Part shown: positions 7,915 to 16,879 of the stretch, one piece after another
Layout: each line of letters starts with the position of its first letter
Position numbering within the stretch: position 1 is the first letter of the stretch
Virus record (IMG/VR): IMGVR_UViG_3300020202_000083
Span: 1-60,495 of that record
DNA: 60,495 nt
Reading direction: 5' to 3' (one strand)
Origin: a virus
Notes under the pieces: model-generated
What the model was told of the DNA's origin: nothing
The model's database searches: none
Seen by the model: the letters and a program-made list of their open reading frames with translations, nothing else
Translations under genes and position numbers: made by a program

Positions 7915-9422
7915 CCGCCACCGTCGCGATCCCATCCCGCGCTTGGCGTGCCGTCCGCAAGGCCATCGGTGCAACACAGAGCCACATCAGCGACTGTCAC
8001 CCGAAGCAGCTCGCGCTGGTCAACGATCCGCGCCGGCGCATCGCTGTGCAGGGTGGGCGGCGGGGTGGCAAAAGTCACGCGCTCGGGCGTCGCTTGCTCG
8101 CCGCCTGTGAGAAACACCCGGGCGAAACCGCCTGCTATGTCACCCTCACCCGCGGCCGAGCTCGGGACATCCTGTGGGACAAGTGCCTTGCGCGCATCAA
8201 CCGCAAGCACGAGCTGGGGCTCAAACTGGTCCAGCGCGAAGATCTCTTCATTGAGCACCCGAACGGCGCGCGCATCTGGCTCGTGGGAGTCGACGACAAG
8301 GGGCAAATCGACAAGCTCCGCGGCGGTTTCTTTTCCGAGGTGGTGATCGATGAAGCAATGGCCATGCAGGACTACCTGCAGGAGCTCGTCACCGAGGCGA
8401 TTGAGCCGGCGCTGATGGATCTTCGCGGTGCGCTGGTCATTGCCGGTACTCCGAGTCCCATCATGGTGGGCTACTTCTGGGAGGCGACGACTGGAGGCAA
8501 TCCGGACGTAGAGCAGTGGCCCGTGCACCGGTTCACGATCCTCGACAACCCCTACCTTCCGCACGGCGCAGCAGATCTTCAGGAGAAGCTCGAGAAGGAC
8601 TACGGCGGCGACCCAACCCACCCTACCTATCGCCGTGAGTGGCTGGGCGAGTGGGTCGAAGATCTCGGCGCTCTGGTCTACCCGTTCACGTACGAAAAGA
8701 ACGCTTGGGAGCCATGCGGGGATGTGAACTTTGGCCTGCCGCCAGGCGAATACCTCTTCGGGCTCGGCGTGGACGTGGGCTTTAGCGAGCGGTCAACGGC
8801 GTTCACTCTGGGTGCTCTGCGACGCGGCACAGGTCAGATCTACCTGCTCCGTTCCTATACGCGAAGCCGGCTCATCCCGACGGCGCTGGCGGCTCATTGC
8901 CAGCAGGTCCGTGAAGAGGTCGCGCAAGAGACCAAGACGCTTGAGCGCCCCAATGGGCTGCCGCTTACCATCGTGGTCGACGAAGGCGCCTTGGGTAAAG
9001 GCTTCGCTGAGCAGATGCGCGACATGGGCGTAGGCTGCGAAGCGGCGGAGAAGAGCGAGAAACGCGCCTATCAAGAGTACGTGGGCGGGCTCATCCGCTC
9101 GAGTTCCCCGCCTTACCGTACCGATGACGGCAGCTGGGAAGGCGGTTTCGGTGTGCTCGTGAACTTCAAAGAGTGCCGCGAGCTCATCGAGGAAGCGCGC
9201 AAGCTCCAATTCGATGAGGAGACAGGCAAGGAGAGCGAGCTTTACCGACGCCACTGCGCGGACGCGAGCCTGTACCTCATTCGCAAGATGATGCCGCGCT
9301 ACGAGCCGAAGGAGAACGAGCCAAAGCCGGGCACTCCCGAAGCGGTGCGGCTCGAGATGAAGCGACTGAAGGAACGCGAGATCGCCAAGCGACAGAAGGC
9401 GAGGGTGAGCAAGTATGGCTAA
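7911..9422 (+). CDS. terL: Terminase large subunit
   Basis: 503 residues, the usual length. The N-terminal ATPase has Walker A GGRRGGKS at residues 48-55 and Walker B VVIDE at 144-148 with the catalytic Glu. The C-terminal RNase H-like nuclease shows the expected acidic residues in GLGVDVGFSE (Asp288) and TIVVDEGALG (Asp357), with a third likely in the CADASLYL segment. It powers DNA entry into the prohead through the portal and cuts the DNA. Followed by two small genes and the portal. Confidence 0.95.
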   Translation: MTATVAIPSRAWRAVRKAIGATQSHISDCHPKQLALVNDPRRRIAVQGGRRGGKSHALGRRLLAACEKHPGETACYVTLTRGRARDILWDKCLARINRKHELGLKLVQREDLFIEHPNGARIWLVGVDDKGQIDKLRGGFFSEVVIDEAMAMQDYLQELVTEAIEPALMDLRGALVIAGTPSPIMVGYFWEATTGGNPDVEQWPVHRFTILDNPYLPHGAADLQEKLEKDYGGDPTHPTYRREWLGEWVEDLGALVYPFTYEKNAWEPCGDVNFGLPPGEYLFGLGVDVGFSERSTAFTLGALRRGTGQIYLLRSYTRSRLIPTALAAHCQQVREEVAQETKTLERPNGLPLTIVVDEGALGKGFAEQMRDMGVGCEAAEKSEKRAYQEYVGGLIRSSSPPYRTDDGSWEGGFGVLVNFKECRELIEEARKLQFDEETGKESELYRRHCADASLYLIRKMMPRYEPKENEPKPGTPEAVRLEMKRLKEREIAKRQKARVSKYG

Positions 9423-9798
9423 TCCCTCCCTTTCCGAGCTGCGCGCCATGTTGGCCTCCGGTCGAAAAGTGCATCCGCGCACGGGACTCGCGATCGAGAA
9501 GCATATCCGAAGCGAAGAGGCGGCCATGCGTCGTGCGCTGTACAGAGCAAAGGCTGACATCGCACGCCGAGAGAGAACCCTCACCAAGCTGGTCGGTGGC
9601 GTGGATGAGGCACGGCGCGATTACCTTGCCGCGAAGGCCAAGCGAAGGCGAAGGCAGGAAGCAGAAAGGGACAGCTGGTCGGCATTCCTTGCCGAGGAAA
9701 CAACTCGGGTGGCGGTCCCACGTGGTGCGAGGGCGAGGCAACGGAAGCTCCGCATGGAGGAACTCGGCTTCACCGGTAGGGAGATGGGTTATGGCTAA
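9415..9798 (+). CDS. Hypothetical basic protein, 127 aa
   Basis: Lies between terminase and portal. Highly basic and helical (AKADIARRERTL...AAKAKRRRRQEAERD), compatible with DNA binding or a coiled coil. Overlaps terminase by 8 bases. No family recognised. Confidence 0.6.
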   Translation: MANPSLSELRAMLASGRKVHPRTGLAIEKHIRSEEAAMRRALYRAKADIARRERTLTKLVGGVDEARRDYLAAKAKRRRRQEAERDSWSAFLAEETTRVAVPRGARARQRKLRMEELGFTGREMGYG

Positions 9799-10135
9799 GC
9801 GCAATCCTTTCAGGTTCACGTGGCGCGACCACGTCCGCAGGTGGTGGTACCGCTGGCGGCCGTACGAGGATAGCTACACGCGGCACGGCCGACGGCGCGT
9901 CTGGGCTACGCCCGCGGGTTACGCTGAGCTGCTCTGGCACCGACTCGGCTGCTGGTTGGGGTGGGTCCCGCACGCGAAGAACGACGCGCTGGGACCAGAG
10001 AACGCCTTCTACGCGCGGCACCCACAATGGGCGAAGAATCGCGAGAACGACCGCCGGACGATACGTGAGCTGCAGGCTGTTCAAGACAAGCGCAACGAGC
10101 AGGCCGAGCGCCTCTTGAGGTACCGCAATGGCTAA
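9791..10135 (+). CDS. Hypothetical Arg/Trp-rich protein, 114 aa
   Basis: Starts at ATG in an 8-base overlap and ends 8 bases into the portal gene. Very rich in Arg, Trp and Tyr (HVRRWWYRWRPYEDSYTRHGRRR). Function unknown; its place suggests a minor head protein. Confidence 0.55.
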   Translation: MAKRNPFRFTWRDHVRRWWYRWRPYEDSYTRHGRRRVWATPAGYAELLWHRLGCWLGWVPHAKNDALGPENAFYARHPQWAKNRENDRRTIRELQAVQDKRNEQAERLLRYRNG

Positions 10136-12137
10136 GCGCAAAGTCCCCAACGTCACCCGTGATGCGGGCAGCATCGGAGAGTTCGACAAGCCCTGGCATC
10201 AGCTCGACAAGAAAGAGATGGGCGTCGAAGTCTCGCGCCTATTCGACACTTTCCGCAAAGAGCAGGCTGGTAGACGCGCGCGCTACGTCAAGAACCTCGA
10301 GATGTACGAGAACCGTTCGCTCGGCGGCCACACGGCGCACAGCTACATGGGCGATGGCGCGAAGGATTGGCAGAACCCAGACCGCCTCGGGATCCTGCGC
10401 TCCATGGTGAGCAGCGCTGTAGCCAGTATCTACGCGCCTCAGAAGCCCAAGCCCCAGTTTCAGACGCTCGGCGCCACTTGGGCCACGCGCCGCAAAGCGT
10501 ATCGACTTGACCGTATCTGCGAAGGCATCATCAACCAGCGGCAGGACGATTACGTCAACACCTGGGCGTTCACGCTCGACGCTGCAGTCGATTGCGTGCT
10601 CCAGGGTGTGGCCCCCATCAAGGTCATTGCCGACACGGAGGAGATGCGGATCACGCACAAGCTGGTCCCGCACCCCGACATCTATACGGACCCGGCCGAG
10701 GGACGGAACCCGAAGAACCTATTCCAGCGCGAGCCAATCGACGCGAGTCTAGCCATCAAGCTTTGGCCCAAGGCACGTCAGGCCATCGTCGGCGCGCGCC
10801 CCTACGAGTGGTTCGGGCGCGCCTCCACGCAGCGCCCACGGTCGACCAAGGTCATCGAGCTGCAGTATGCGTGGCGGCTGCCGTTCGGTCCGAAGAAACC
10901 TGGCCGCTGGTGCGCTGTCATCAACTCTGAGGTCGTCGACGAAGGAGAATGGACAGCGCCGGCCTTCCCGTTCGTCTGGCTTGGCTGGGAAAGGCACCGG
11001 GACGGCTTTTGGTGGAGCGGCCTCGGCGACGAGGTGGGTGGTATGGCCGCTAATGCGGCTGAGGTCGACTTGCGTCTGTACTACCGGATGCTCGTCGCGA
11101 GCGGGAAGAAGGTTTTTTACCACTCCGGCGCGGTCTCTAACCCTGACGATCTCATGCTGAACGAGGCCGTTACGGGAGTCGCAATCACGGACGGCGCTCC
11201 GTTCCCGCAAGAGAGCCTAACCCCGCCCTTCTCGCCAATGGAGCTCGAGTTCCGAGACAGCAAGGTGCGTGACGTGTGGGACGCGGCCGGCATCTCGCAA
11301 ACCAGTGCTGCCGCGCGTCGAGAGCCGAATATCACGAGCGGCATCGCGCAACTCACGCTGAACGACACCAAGGCGGGCCGGCAGCTCACCAAGGGTCAGC
11401 GCTACGAGAACCTCTTCGTTGACCTGGCTCACCAATACATGTGGCGCCTGCGCGAGCTCGCTGAGAAGGACAAGAATTTCGCGGTCAAGTACCCGGGGAA
11501 GAACATGCTCCGGAGTTACAAGGTAGCCGACAGCGATCTGCCGGACGATGAGTTCTCGGTAACGGTCGCGCCGAGCTCGGCACTGCCTCACGACCCGGCA
11601 GGCAGGCAGGAGATGGTGAGCCAGCTGTTCTCTGCTGGACTCGTTGATCAGGAGCAGGCGAAAAACCTCATCGGCTGGCCCGACCTCGAGGGCGAGCTGA
11701 ACATCGAGAACGCCGAAAGCGAGTACGTCGATATGTTGATCGACAAGTACCTCGATGCCGACGAGGACAAGTGGGGCATGGGCGACTACCAGGGGCCCGA
11801 GGGCTTCCTGATGAACAAGATGTATGCGCTCCGGCGCTTTGTTAGCGCTTGGGCCAGGGCACGCGTCGACCAAGCCGTGCTTCCGCCGGACGAGCAAGCG
11901 AAGGCAGACTTCAACATCGACCTGCTGGTCCGCTACATCAAGGAGCTCGTGGCCATGCTGGCGCCGCCTGTGGAGCGCTCGGGCCCTGGGCCACAAGTAC
12001 AAGGCCCGCCGCCACCGGTGATGCCGCCTGGAGCCCCTGGGCCGGGCCCAATGCCCGGAGCGCCGCCTGTTGGCGGACCGCCGAGGCCGCCAGGCCCACC
12101 GATGATGCCACCCGGAGCGCCGCCCATCGCGGCCTAG
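10128..12137 (+). CDS. Portal protein (podovirus type)
   Basis: 669 residues. Located directly after the terminase block and before scaffold. The long portal-like core includes conserved-looking segments such as MRITHKLVPHPDIYTDPAEGRN, PFVWLGWERHRDGFWWSGLGDEV, and the helix ANITSGIAQLTLND-like region near the middle. The last 60 residues are almost only Pro, Gly and Met, an unusual low-complexity tail. The portal forms the dodecameric DNA channel at one capsid vertex. Size fits podovirus head-tail connectors. Assignment rests on size, order and general pattern. Confidence 0.8.
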   Translation: MAKRKVPNVTRDAGSIGEFDKPWHQLDKKEMGVEVSRLFDTFRKEQAGRRARYVKNLEMYENRSLGGHTAHSYMGDGAKDWQNPDRLGILRSMVSSAVASIYAPQKPKPQFQTLGATWATRRKAYRLDRICEGIINQRQDDYVNTWAFTLDAAVDCVLQGVAPIKVIADTEEMRITHKLVPHPDIYTDPAEGRNPKNLFQREPIDASLAIKLWPKARQAIVGARPYEWFGRASTQRPRSTKVIELQYAWRLPFGPKKPGRWCAVINSEVVDEGEWTAPAFPFVWLGWERHRDGFWWSGLGDEVGGMAANAAEVDLRLYYRMLVASGKKVFYHSGAVSNPDDLMLNEAVTGVAITDGAPFPQESLTPPFSPMELEFRDSKVRDVWDAAGISQTSAAARREPNITSGIAQLTLNDTKAGRQLTKGQRYENLFVDLAHQYMWRLRELAEKDKNFAVKYPGKNMLRSYKVADSDLPDDEFSVTVAPSSALPHDPAGRQEMVSQLFSAGLVDQEQAKNLIGWPDLEGELNIENAESEYVDMLIDKYLDADEDKWGMGDYQGPEGFLMNKMYALRRFVSAWARARVDQAVLPPDEQAKADFNIDLLVRYIKELVAMLAPPVERSGPGPQVQGPPPPVMPPGAPGPGPMPGAPPVGGPPRPPGPPMMPPGAPPIAA

Positions 12138-12144
12138 GAGACGT

Positions 12145-13452
12145 ATGTCCGACACCGCAACCGCAGCAGCAGCCGAACCCCAAGCACCACCGACCGCAGA
12201 GCCCGCACAGCCGGCAGCAGACAAGCCAGCGGGCATCGTGCGCGGCCCAGGGGGGCGTTTCCAGAAGGCCAAAGAGCTGCCGACGCTGTCCGAGCGCATG
12301 GCGGCCAAGGAGCGCGAGCTCGCCAAAAAGCCGGCGCCCAAGGTGCCCGGTGACACGGACGATGATGGCGACGAGGAGCAGCCCGCGAAGCCGCAGAAGA
12401 GCTCTGTCGGTGAAAAGAAGCCGACCGTAGCGAAGTCAGTCACGAAGCAGGAATCGGAGGAGGGCGACGACGAGGAGACCACTGGGCAACCCAAGCCACG
12501 TCGGGAGACTGTAGAGTCCGACGAGCCGGAAAAGCCAGAAAAGCCCGAGAATTTCACGCAAGAGCGGCTGCGTTTCACTGAGTGGAAGCGCCGGCAGCGA
12601 GAAGCGTTCGAGTCGCAGCTGCGAGCGGAGCGACAGAAGTTCGAAGAAGAGATCAAGACGGAGCGCAGCAAATTCGACGAAGAGCGTACCAAGTTCACGC
12701 CGCGCATGGAGAAGGCCGAGCGCGTGCTGCAGCTCATGGAGTCTGCGGCCTATGAGGAGCTCGCAAAAGAAGCCGGCTACGAGGACTGGGAGAAGTTCCA
12801 GGGACACGTGCTGGGCGTCATCACCGACCCGAACTACAAGCGCACGCGCGAGCTAGAACGACATCTCCAAGAGCGCGACGCGCGCGAGAAGAAGGAGCGC
12901 GAAGAGCGGGAGACGCGCGAAAAGACCGAGCGCGAGAAGGCCGAACAGAGGGCGAGGGCAGAGCAGCGCGCCCGGGCAATCGCTGGCCACAAGAAGGCAC
13001 TCAGCGAGGCCATGGCCAAGAGCTCCGATCGTACGGTGGCGGCGATGGCGGACGATCCGGTGTTCGTCGGCACCGTGTTCGAGATCCAGCGCCAGAATTA
13101 CGACCCAAGCACGCAGACTACGGTCACGCCCGAGCAGGCGGTCCGTATGGCGATGCGTGGAGCCCCGCGAACGTTGCTCGAAGAGCTGACGGTGCTCCGC
13201 AATCGTCTGAACAAGGCACTGGGCGAGGCGGCCGAACAGACTACGGCAGCGCCACCTGCTACGCCTGTAGCGAAGCCGCCCAAGACCGCTGTCGTTCCAT
13301 CCACTGCGACAGTCGAGCCGGCCGGAGCCGGCAAGTTCAAGGGGCCGAAAGATCCGGCCTGGAAGGCCTACATGGCCAAGCGCTTGGCTGAAGCCGCCGA
13401 CGAGGAGGAGAAGGAGCTCTTCGAGCGTCGGGCGAAGAAGGCTGCGCGCTAG
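12145..13452 (+). CDS. Scaffold protein
   Basis: 435 residues, very rich in Ala, Glu, Lys and Pro. A disordered N-terminal 140 residues lead to a long charged coiled coil (EAFESQLRAERQKFEEEIKTERSKFDEERTKF; REKKEREERETREKTEREKAEQ) and a short C-terminal basic segment. This composition and the portal-scaffold order are typical of prohead scaffolds. Start ATG has GGAG close upstream. No prohead protease was found. Confidence 0.75.
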   Translation: MSDTATAAAAEPQAPPTAEPAQPAADKPAGIVRGPGGRFQKAKELPTLSERMAAKERELAKKPAPKVPGDTDDDGDEEQPAKPQKSSVGEKKPTVAKSVTKQESEEGDDEETTGQPKPRRETVESDEPEKPEKPENFTQERLRFTEWKRRQREAFESQLRAERQKFEEEIKTERSKFDEERTKFTPRMEKAERVLQLMESAAYEELAKEAGYEDWEKFQGHVLGVITDPNYKRTRELERHLQERDAREKKEREERETREKTEREKAEQRARAEQRARAIAGHKKALSEAMAKSSDRTVAAMADDPVFVGTVFEIQRQNYDPSTQTTVTPEQAVRMAMRGAPRTLLEELTVLRNRLNKALGEAAEQTTAAPPATPVAKPPKTAVVPSTATVEPAGAGKFKGPKDPAWKAYMAKRLAEAADEEEKELFERRAKKAAR

Positions 13453-13667
13453 CCCCTCAACCTCCGCTTCGCCCGTCTGAGCTCCTCCCGCTCGACCAGT
13501 TCCTGAACGAGCTCGCCCATGCTTACGTCGCTGGCCTTGGCTAGTGCGGCCAGGCGCTCGCGGTAGCCTGGCATCACCCGGACCTTGAGCTGAACCTGGC
13601 CGCGCTTGCTACGCTCGGCTTCGGGAATGGTCGGGCCGGAGGGGCCGGAGGGGCGGGGCTTGGTCAC
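13449..13667 (-). CDS. Small ribbon-helix-helix-like protein, 72 aa
   Basis: Opposite strand to the head genes. Starts at GTG sharing GTGA with the upstream gene. A Pro-rich N-terminus is followed by a possible RHH DNA-binding motif (QVQLKVRVMPGYRERLAALAKASDVSMGELVQELVEREELR): one beta strand and two helices. Last gene of a four-gene leftward cassette; its stop overlaps the end of the scaffold gene. May be the cassette's own regulator. Confidence 0.6.
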   Translation of the reverse strand: MTKPRPSGPSGPTIPEAERSKRGQVQLKVRVMPGYRERLAALAKASDVSMGELVQELVEREELRRAKRRLRG

Positions 13668-13867
13668 CGGTCGCCCCCCTCGCCCACGGGCGTGGTCGCG
13701 AACCGCGATTCCCACAACGTAACGAGAAACGCCTCTAGCTTGTCGTGCGCCGTCTGCGCGTGCTCAATGCCGATCGGCTCGTCGTTCTCAGTGTCTGCGT
13801 TGTCGATGCACTGGCCGAGCGCTTCCCAGATCGCCTTGAGCTCGTCGTATGTGAATTGCGGTCCCAT
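13664..13867 (-). CDS. Hypothetical acidic protein, 67 aa
   Basis: Begins at ATG in a TGATG overlap. Acidic helical product (YDELKAIWEALGQCIDNADTENDEPIGIEHAQTAHDKLEAFL). Second last gene of the leftward cassette. No family recognised. Confidence 0.6.
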   Translation of the reverse strand: MGPQFTYDELKAIWEALGQCIDNADTENDEPIGIEHAQTAHDKLEAFLVTLWESRFATTPVGEGGDR

Positions 13868-14106
13868 CACTCCCCCTCGCTCGCGGGCTTGGTGGCGGCC
13901 AGCGCATCGGGTACGCGCCAACCGCGCGACTCGTACGCGCGGCGGTAAAACTCAACCGTGCAACGAACCACGGGCTCCCCTGGGAGAGCCTGTCCGTTCG
14001 CGTGTCGGTCTGACACCAACGTCTCCAGGCGCTTGCGGTCGAAGTCCCACACGTTGATCGCCGGGACGCCTAAATCCGAAAATGCTGCATAAAGAGTCGT
14101 TCGCAT
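13867..14106 (-). CDS. Hypothetical protein, 79 aa
   Basis: ATG at 14106 is preceded by AGGAGG at good spacing, which decides the start. Soluble product of mixed charge. No family recognised. Confidence 0.6.
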   Translation of the reverse strand: MRTTLYAAFSDLGVPAINVWDFDRKRLETLVSDRHANGQALPGEPVVRCTVEFYRRAYESRGWRVPDALAATKPASEGE

Positions 14107-14127
14107 CTTTCCTCCTAGCTGCCTCAA

Positions 14128-14322
14128 CTAGCGGGTATTTTTCGCAAGACACGCCGTGCAAGTGACGTGCTTCCGGTTGGAGGAGCCGCATGCCGCATCG
14201 GGGTCCCAGTCGCTAGGGCCACCGACGCGAGTACGGACACCACACAGGGCGATACGCTCTGACTTATCGAGCGTCGGGCCATTGGCGATCGGTACGTAGT
14301 GCGTGATTGCAGTCGTGCTCAT
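14128..14322 (-). CDS. Hypothetical Cys-containing protein, 64 aa
   Basis: First gene of the leftward cassette, with AGGAG before its ATG. A C...C...CTAC pattern in the second half could bind zinc (LCGVRT, ACGSS, VTCTACLA). Resembles small zinc-binding proteins found in many phages, without a named family. Confidence 0.55.
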   Translation of the reverse strand: MSTTAITHYVPIANGPTLDKSERIALCGVRTRVGGPSDWDPDAACGSSNRKHVTCTACLAKNTR

Positions 14323-14342
14323 GCTGGTCTCCTAACCACCAA

Positions 14343-14380
14343 AGCCCTCCGAGCATGACGCCGGGAGGGCTGGGGGTTTT
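14343..14380 (+). terminator. Rho-independent terminator, rightward
   Basis: Perfect 8-bp stem AGCCCTCC (14343-14350) with GGAGGGCT (14364-14371), 13-base loop, then GGGGGTTTT. The T run follows only on the + strand. It would stop rightward transcripts coming through the scaffold gene, so the capsid gene probably has its own promoter. Confidence 0.7.
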
Positions 14381-14906
14381 CTCAGTCGGTTGTCTCCGCT
14401 TGCCACTGCGTCCGCGGCGCGACGGTCCTGATTCGCCGGCTTCCCGCTAGGGCTGTCATCACCGCTACAGCCTCCAAAGTTCAGCCGTTCTGCTCTCGGC
14501 TGTCCGTCAGCATCGCTGCCAACACAATCAATCTAACCACCGGTACCCCGCGCGCAAGGGGTGCCTGTCGCTTTGTGTGGCCGGACGGAACGGGCAGCCG
14601 GCGCCGATGGCGACCGGTGTATTTCACTGCCGAGGAATGCCTCCGCCGAGCCGTTCCGGCACAGAAGATTACACGCGGGGTACCAATCGGTGGTTGAGCA
14701 CGGCATATCGCTGCTGCGTACATTGCCGCACCCATTGTACTGTTGACGTTTACAGTCGCGCCGACCTGTGCCACAATGGTCGGGCCACAGTCGAGTAATC
14801 CTCAGCAGTGGCTTTGTCCTGGCGAGAGCCAGTGAGAGCGGTCCGGGCCGCGTACCCAAGCCCGAGAAAACAACGAAAGGCGCTCCGTGCGCCGAGAGGT
14901 TTTCTC
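14381..14906. other. Non-coding gap upstream of the major capsid gene
   Basis: About 525 bases without a convincing gene. It should hold the promoter of the capsid gene (rightward) and that of the leftward cassette. A TTGACG lies at 14743-14748 and CACAAT at 14772-14777, but their spacing is too long for a standard sigma-70 promoter. ACTGT...ACAGT forms a small inverted repeat around 14739-14756. Confidence 0.5.
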
Positions 14907-16178
14907 ATGGCTGGCTCGTCTCTCACCACATTCGCTGCTCTGATGAAGGAGAAGTACGAAGACTCCGACATCGTCGAGCAGCTCGTCTATCCGCAAAACG
15001 TTCTCCTTGGCATGCTCGAAAAGCGCGGGGACGAAGGCATGGTCGGCAACGTCATGCCGGTGCCGTACTTCACGGCCAACCCGCAGGGCGTCAGCGGCAC
15101 CTTCGCGGATACCCAGACGGTTGCGGCGCTCACCGCCGGCAACACTGTCTCGCATCAGCTCAACATCGAAGCCGGCGAGTATTACGGCGACGTCGAGATC
15201 GGTGACAAGGTTCTGAAGATGTCCCGGACCAACCGGGGCGCATTCTTGGCCAACAAGGAGGTCGAAATCGACGGCTTGTGGGAGACCGCGGGCGAGTCGC
15301 TCAACCTCTACGCCTGGGGCAACGGTGGTCAGGCACTTGGACGGATCAAGGCCATCAGCGGCAACCTGGTCACGCTGGAGAACGCCTCTGACGCGGCCAA
15401 TTTCGAGTCGGGAATGCTCGTTGTGGCCTCGGCTGATGACGGTTCCGTGTCGACGCACTCGCTCCGGTCTGGCTCCGACGCCATCGACGGCATTAACCGC
15501 GCGACCGGTGTACTCGATTTCGACAACGTGGCCGACATCACTGGTCTCGCGGTCGGCGATTACCTGTTCCGCAAGGGCGACTTCTTCGGCGACCAGGGGG
15601 TCGTTGTGGTCAAGGGTGTCGAAGCCTTCATCACCCGTACGGACAGTCCGGCGGCTCTCTGGGGCGTGGCCGCGGCAACCCGCGCGCTCGACCCGCAGCG
15701 CCATGCTGGCTACCGCCTCGACTCGGCTGAGCTCATCGGCAAGAACATCGAGGAGCGTATCCGTATCCTGTGCGCACAGGGCACGAGTCGTTTCAAGGCG
15801 CGTCCGTTCACGGCTGGCTTCCTCCATCCCGAGGATTTCGTCGTGCTCGAAACGCTCATGGCGGCTCGCGGTACTCGGGCACTCGAAGATCAGAATACGA
15901 AGTTCGGGTATATGAAGATCGACGTAGTGACGGGCTCCGGCAGGATCCCGATCTACTGCGATCGTCACTGCCCGCGCGGCCACTTCTTCGGTCTCCGGAT
16001 GGAAGATTGGTGGCTCTCGAGCGTTGGTGAGCTGTTCCACCCGCAGGAAGAAGATGGTCTCGTCATCCTGCGCAAGCACAACTCGACCAACTACGAGTAT
16101 CGCCTGCTCTCCTACCCGCTCATTGCTTGCCGCGCGATGAAGAACAGCGGCCGAGTACCGATCTCGGCGGCCGCGTAA
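14907..16178 (+). CDS. Major capsid protein
   Basis: 423 residues. The ATG at 14907 has GAGAGG seven bases upstream; upstream in-frame codons are not likely used. Sequence features fit a HK97-fold capsid protein of podovirus size: short N-terminal helical arm (LTTFAALMKEKYEDSDIVEQLVYPQNVLLGMLEKR), a beta-rich core, and the late segment YRLLSYPLIACRAMKNSGRVPIS. It follows portal and scaffold and precedes the adaptor. It is the likely client of the phage GroES-like protein. Confidence 0.85.
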   Translation: MAGSSLTTFAALMKEKYEDSDIVEQLVYPQNVLLGMLEKRGDEGMVGNVMPVPYFTANPQGVSGTFADTQTVAALTAGNTVSHQLNIEAGEYYGDVEIGDKVLKMSRTNRGAFLANKEVEIDGLWETAGESLNLYAWGNGGQALGRIKAISGNLVTLENASDAANFESGMLVVASADDGSVSTHSLRSGSDAIDGINRATGVLDFDNVADITGLAVGDYLFRKGDFFGDQGVVVVKGVEAFITRTDSPAALWGVAAATRALDPQRHAGYRLDSAELIGKNIEERIRILCAQGTSRFKARPFTAGFLHPEDFVVLETLMAARGTRALEDQNTKFGYMKIDVVTGSGRIPIYCDRHCPRGHFFGLRMEDWWLSSVGELFHPQEEDGLVILRKHNSTNYEYRLLSYPLIACRAMKNSGRVPISAAA

Positions 16179-16188
16179 GGAGCCGCCC

Positions 16189-16638
16189 ATGCCCGTCAAC
16201 CACCTGAGCGAAGTCGAGCAGTTTCCGCTGAACGTCATCGGACCGAAGGGCCCGCATGCGTTCGTCGGCAGTCATCAGGCGCTCTTTCAGGGCCCCACCG
16301 GGCTCGTGGCAACGAGTTTCGGCATCGCCGGCGTCACGATTGGGCGCCTGCGAACGGGCGTCTACGGCGTCAAGCACCCGCCTATCCAACATGCACAGAT
16401 CTGGCCGTCGATTCAGACGCCTTCGGGTCTTGGGTACGACGTCACATATCGCGGCATGAGTGGGCGCCCCTACAACTCGCACTCGGGTTACGCCGAGATC
16501 GCGATCACCAGGCCGGAGCAGGCGCCTGTCGTGACCGGAACCAATCCGAGCACGCTGGCGATGCACCACAACCCGCCAACCGGAGCCGTATTGGACCTGT
16601 TCTTCTACGCCTCCACGAGCAGTCCGCTTGGCTACTGA
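16189..16638 (+). CDS. Hypothetical virion protein, 149 aa
   Basis: Preceded by AAGGAG and 10 bases after the capsid gene. Gly- and Pro-rich, beta-type sequence, which together with the location suggests a head decoration or head-completion protein. No family recognised. Confidence 0.6.
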   Translation: MPVNHLSEVEQFPLNVIGPKGPHAFVGSHQALFQGPTGLVATSFGIAGVTIGRLRTGVYGVKHPPIQHAQIWPSIQTPSGLGYDVTYRGMSGRPYNSHSGYAEIAITRPEQAPVVTGTNPSTLAMHHNPPTGAVLDLFFYASTSSPLGY

Positions 16639-16876
16639 CGCCTACAAGGATGAGGAGGCTGGCTTTTCCGAAGAGGAGGAGCCGGCCTCCGATTTTGACA
16701 CCTTCGGCGCCGAGGCGCTCGGGATCTCCCTGGATGATCCAGATGCTCCCACGCGTCTCGCAGCGCTGAAGGAGGCCGTCATGGCCTGCATGGGCACGGA
16801 CTACAGCAAGGACGAGAAGAAGAAGAGCAAAGGAAAGACGGACGAGGGTTTCGCTCTGATTTTCGGAGAGGACTGA
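16628..16876 (+). CDS. Hypothetical acidic protein, 82 aa
   Basis: No in-frame ATG or GTG fits near the beginning, so a TTG overlapping the previous gene is the likely start. Very acidic N-terminus (KDEEAGFSEEEEPASDFD) and a Lys-rich patch (DEKKKSKGKTDEG). Function unknown. Confidence 0.55.
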   Translation: MATDAYKDEEAGFSEEEEPASDFDTFGAEALGISLDDPDAPTRLAALKEAVMACMGTDYSKDEKKKSKGKTDEGFALIFGED

Positions 16877-16879
16877 CTC

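Noticed and set aside
11217-12737. 506-aa frame on the minus strand opposite portal and scaffold
   Set aside because: Long antisense frames are common in GC-rich coding DNA; the sequence is Ser/Arg-rich without any domain, while the plus-strand genes are well supported.
14743-14777. TTGACG plus CACAAT as the capsid promoter
   Set aside because: The gap between the hexamers (23 bases) is too large for a sigma-70 promoter.
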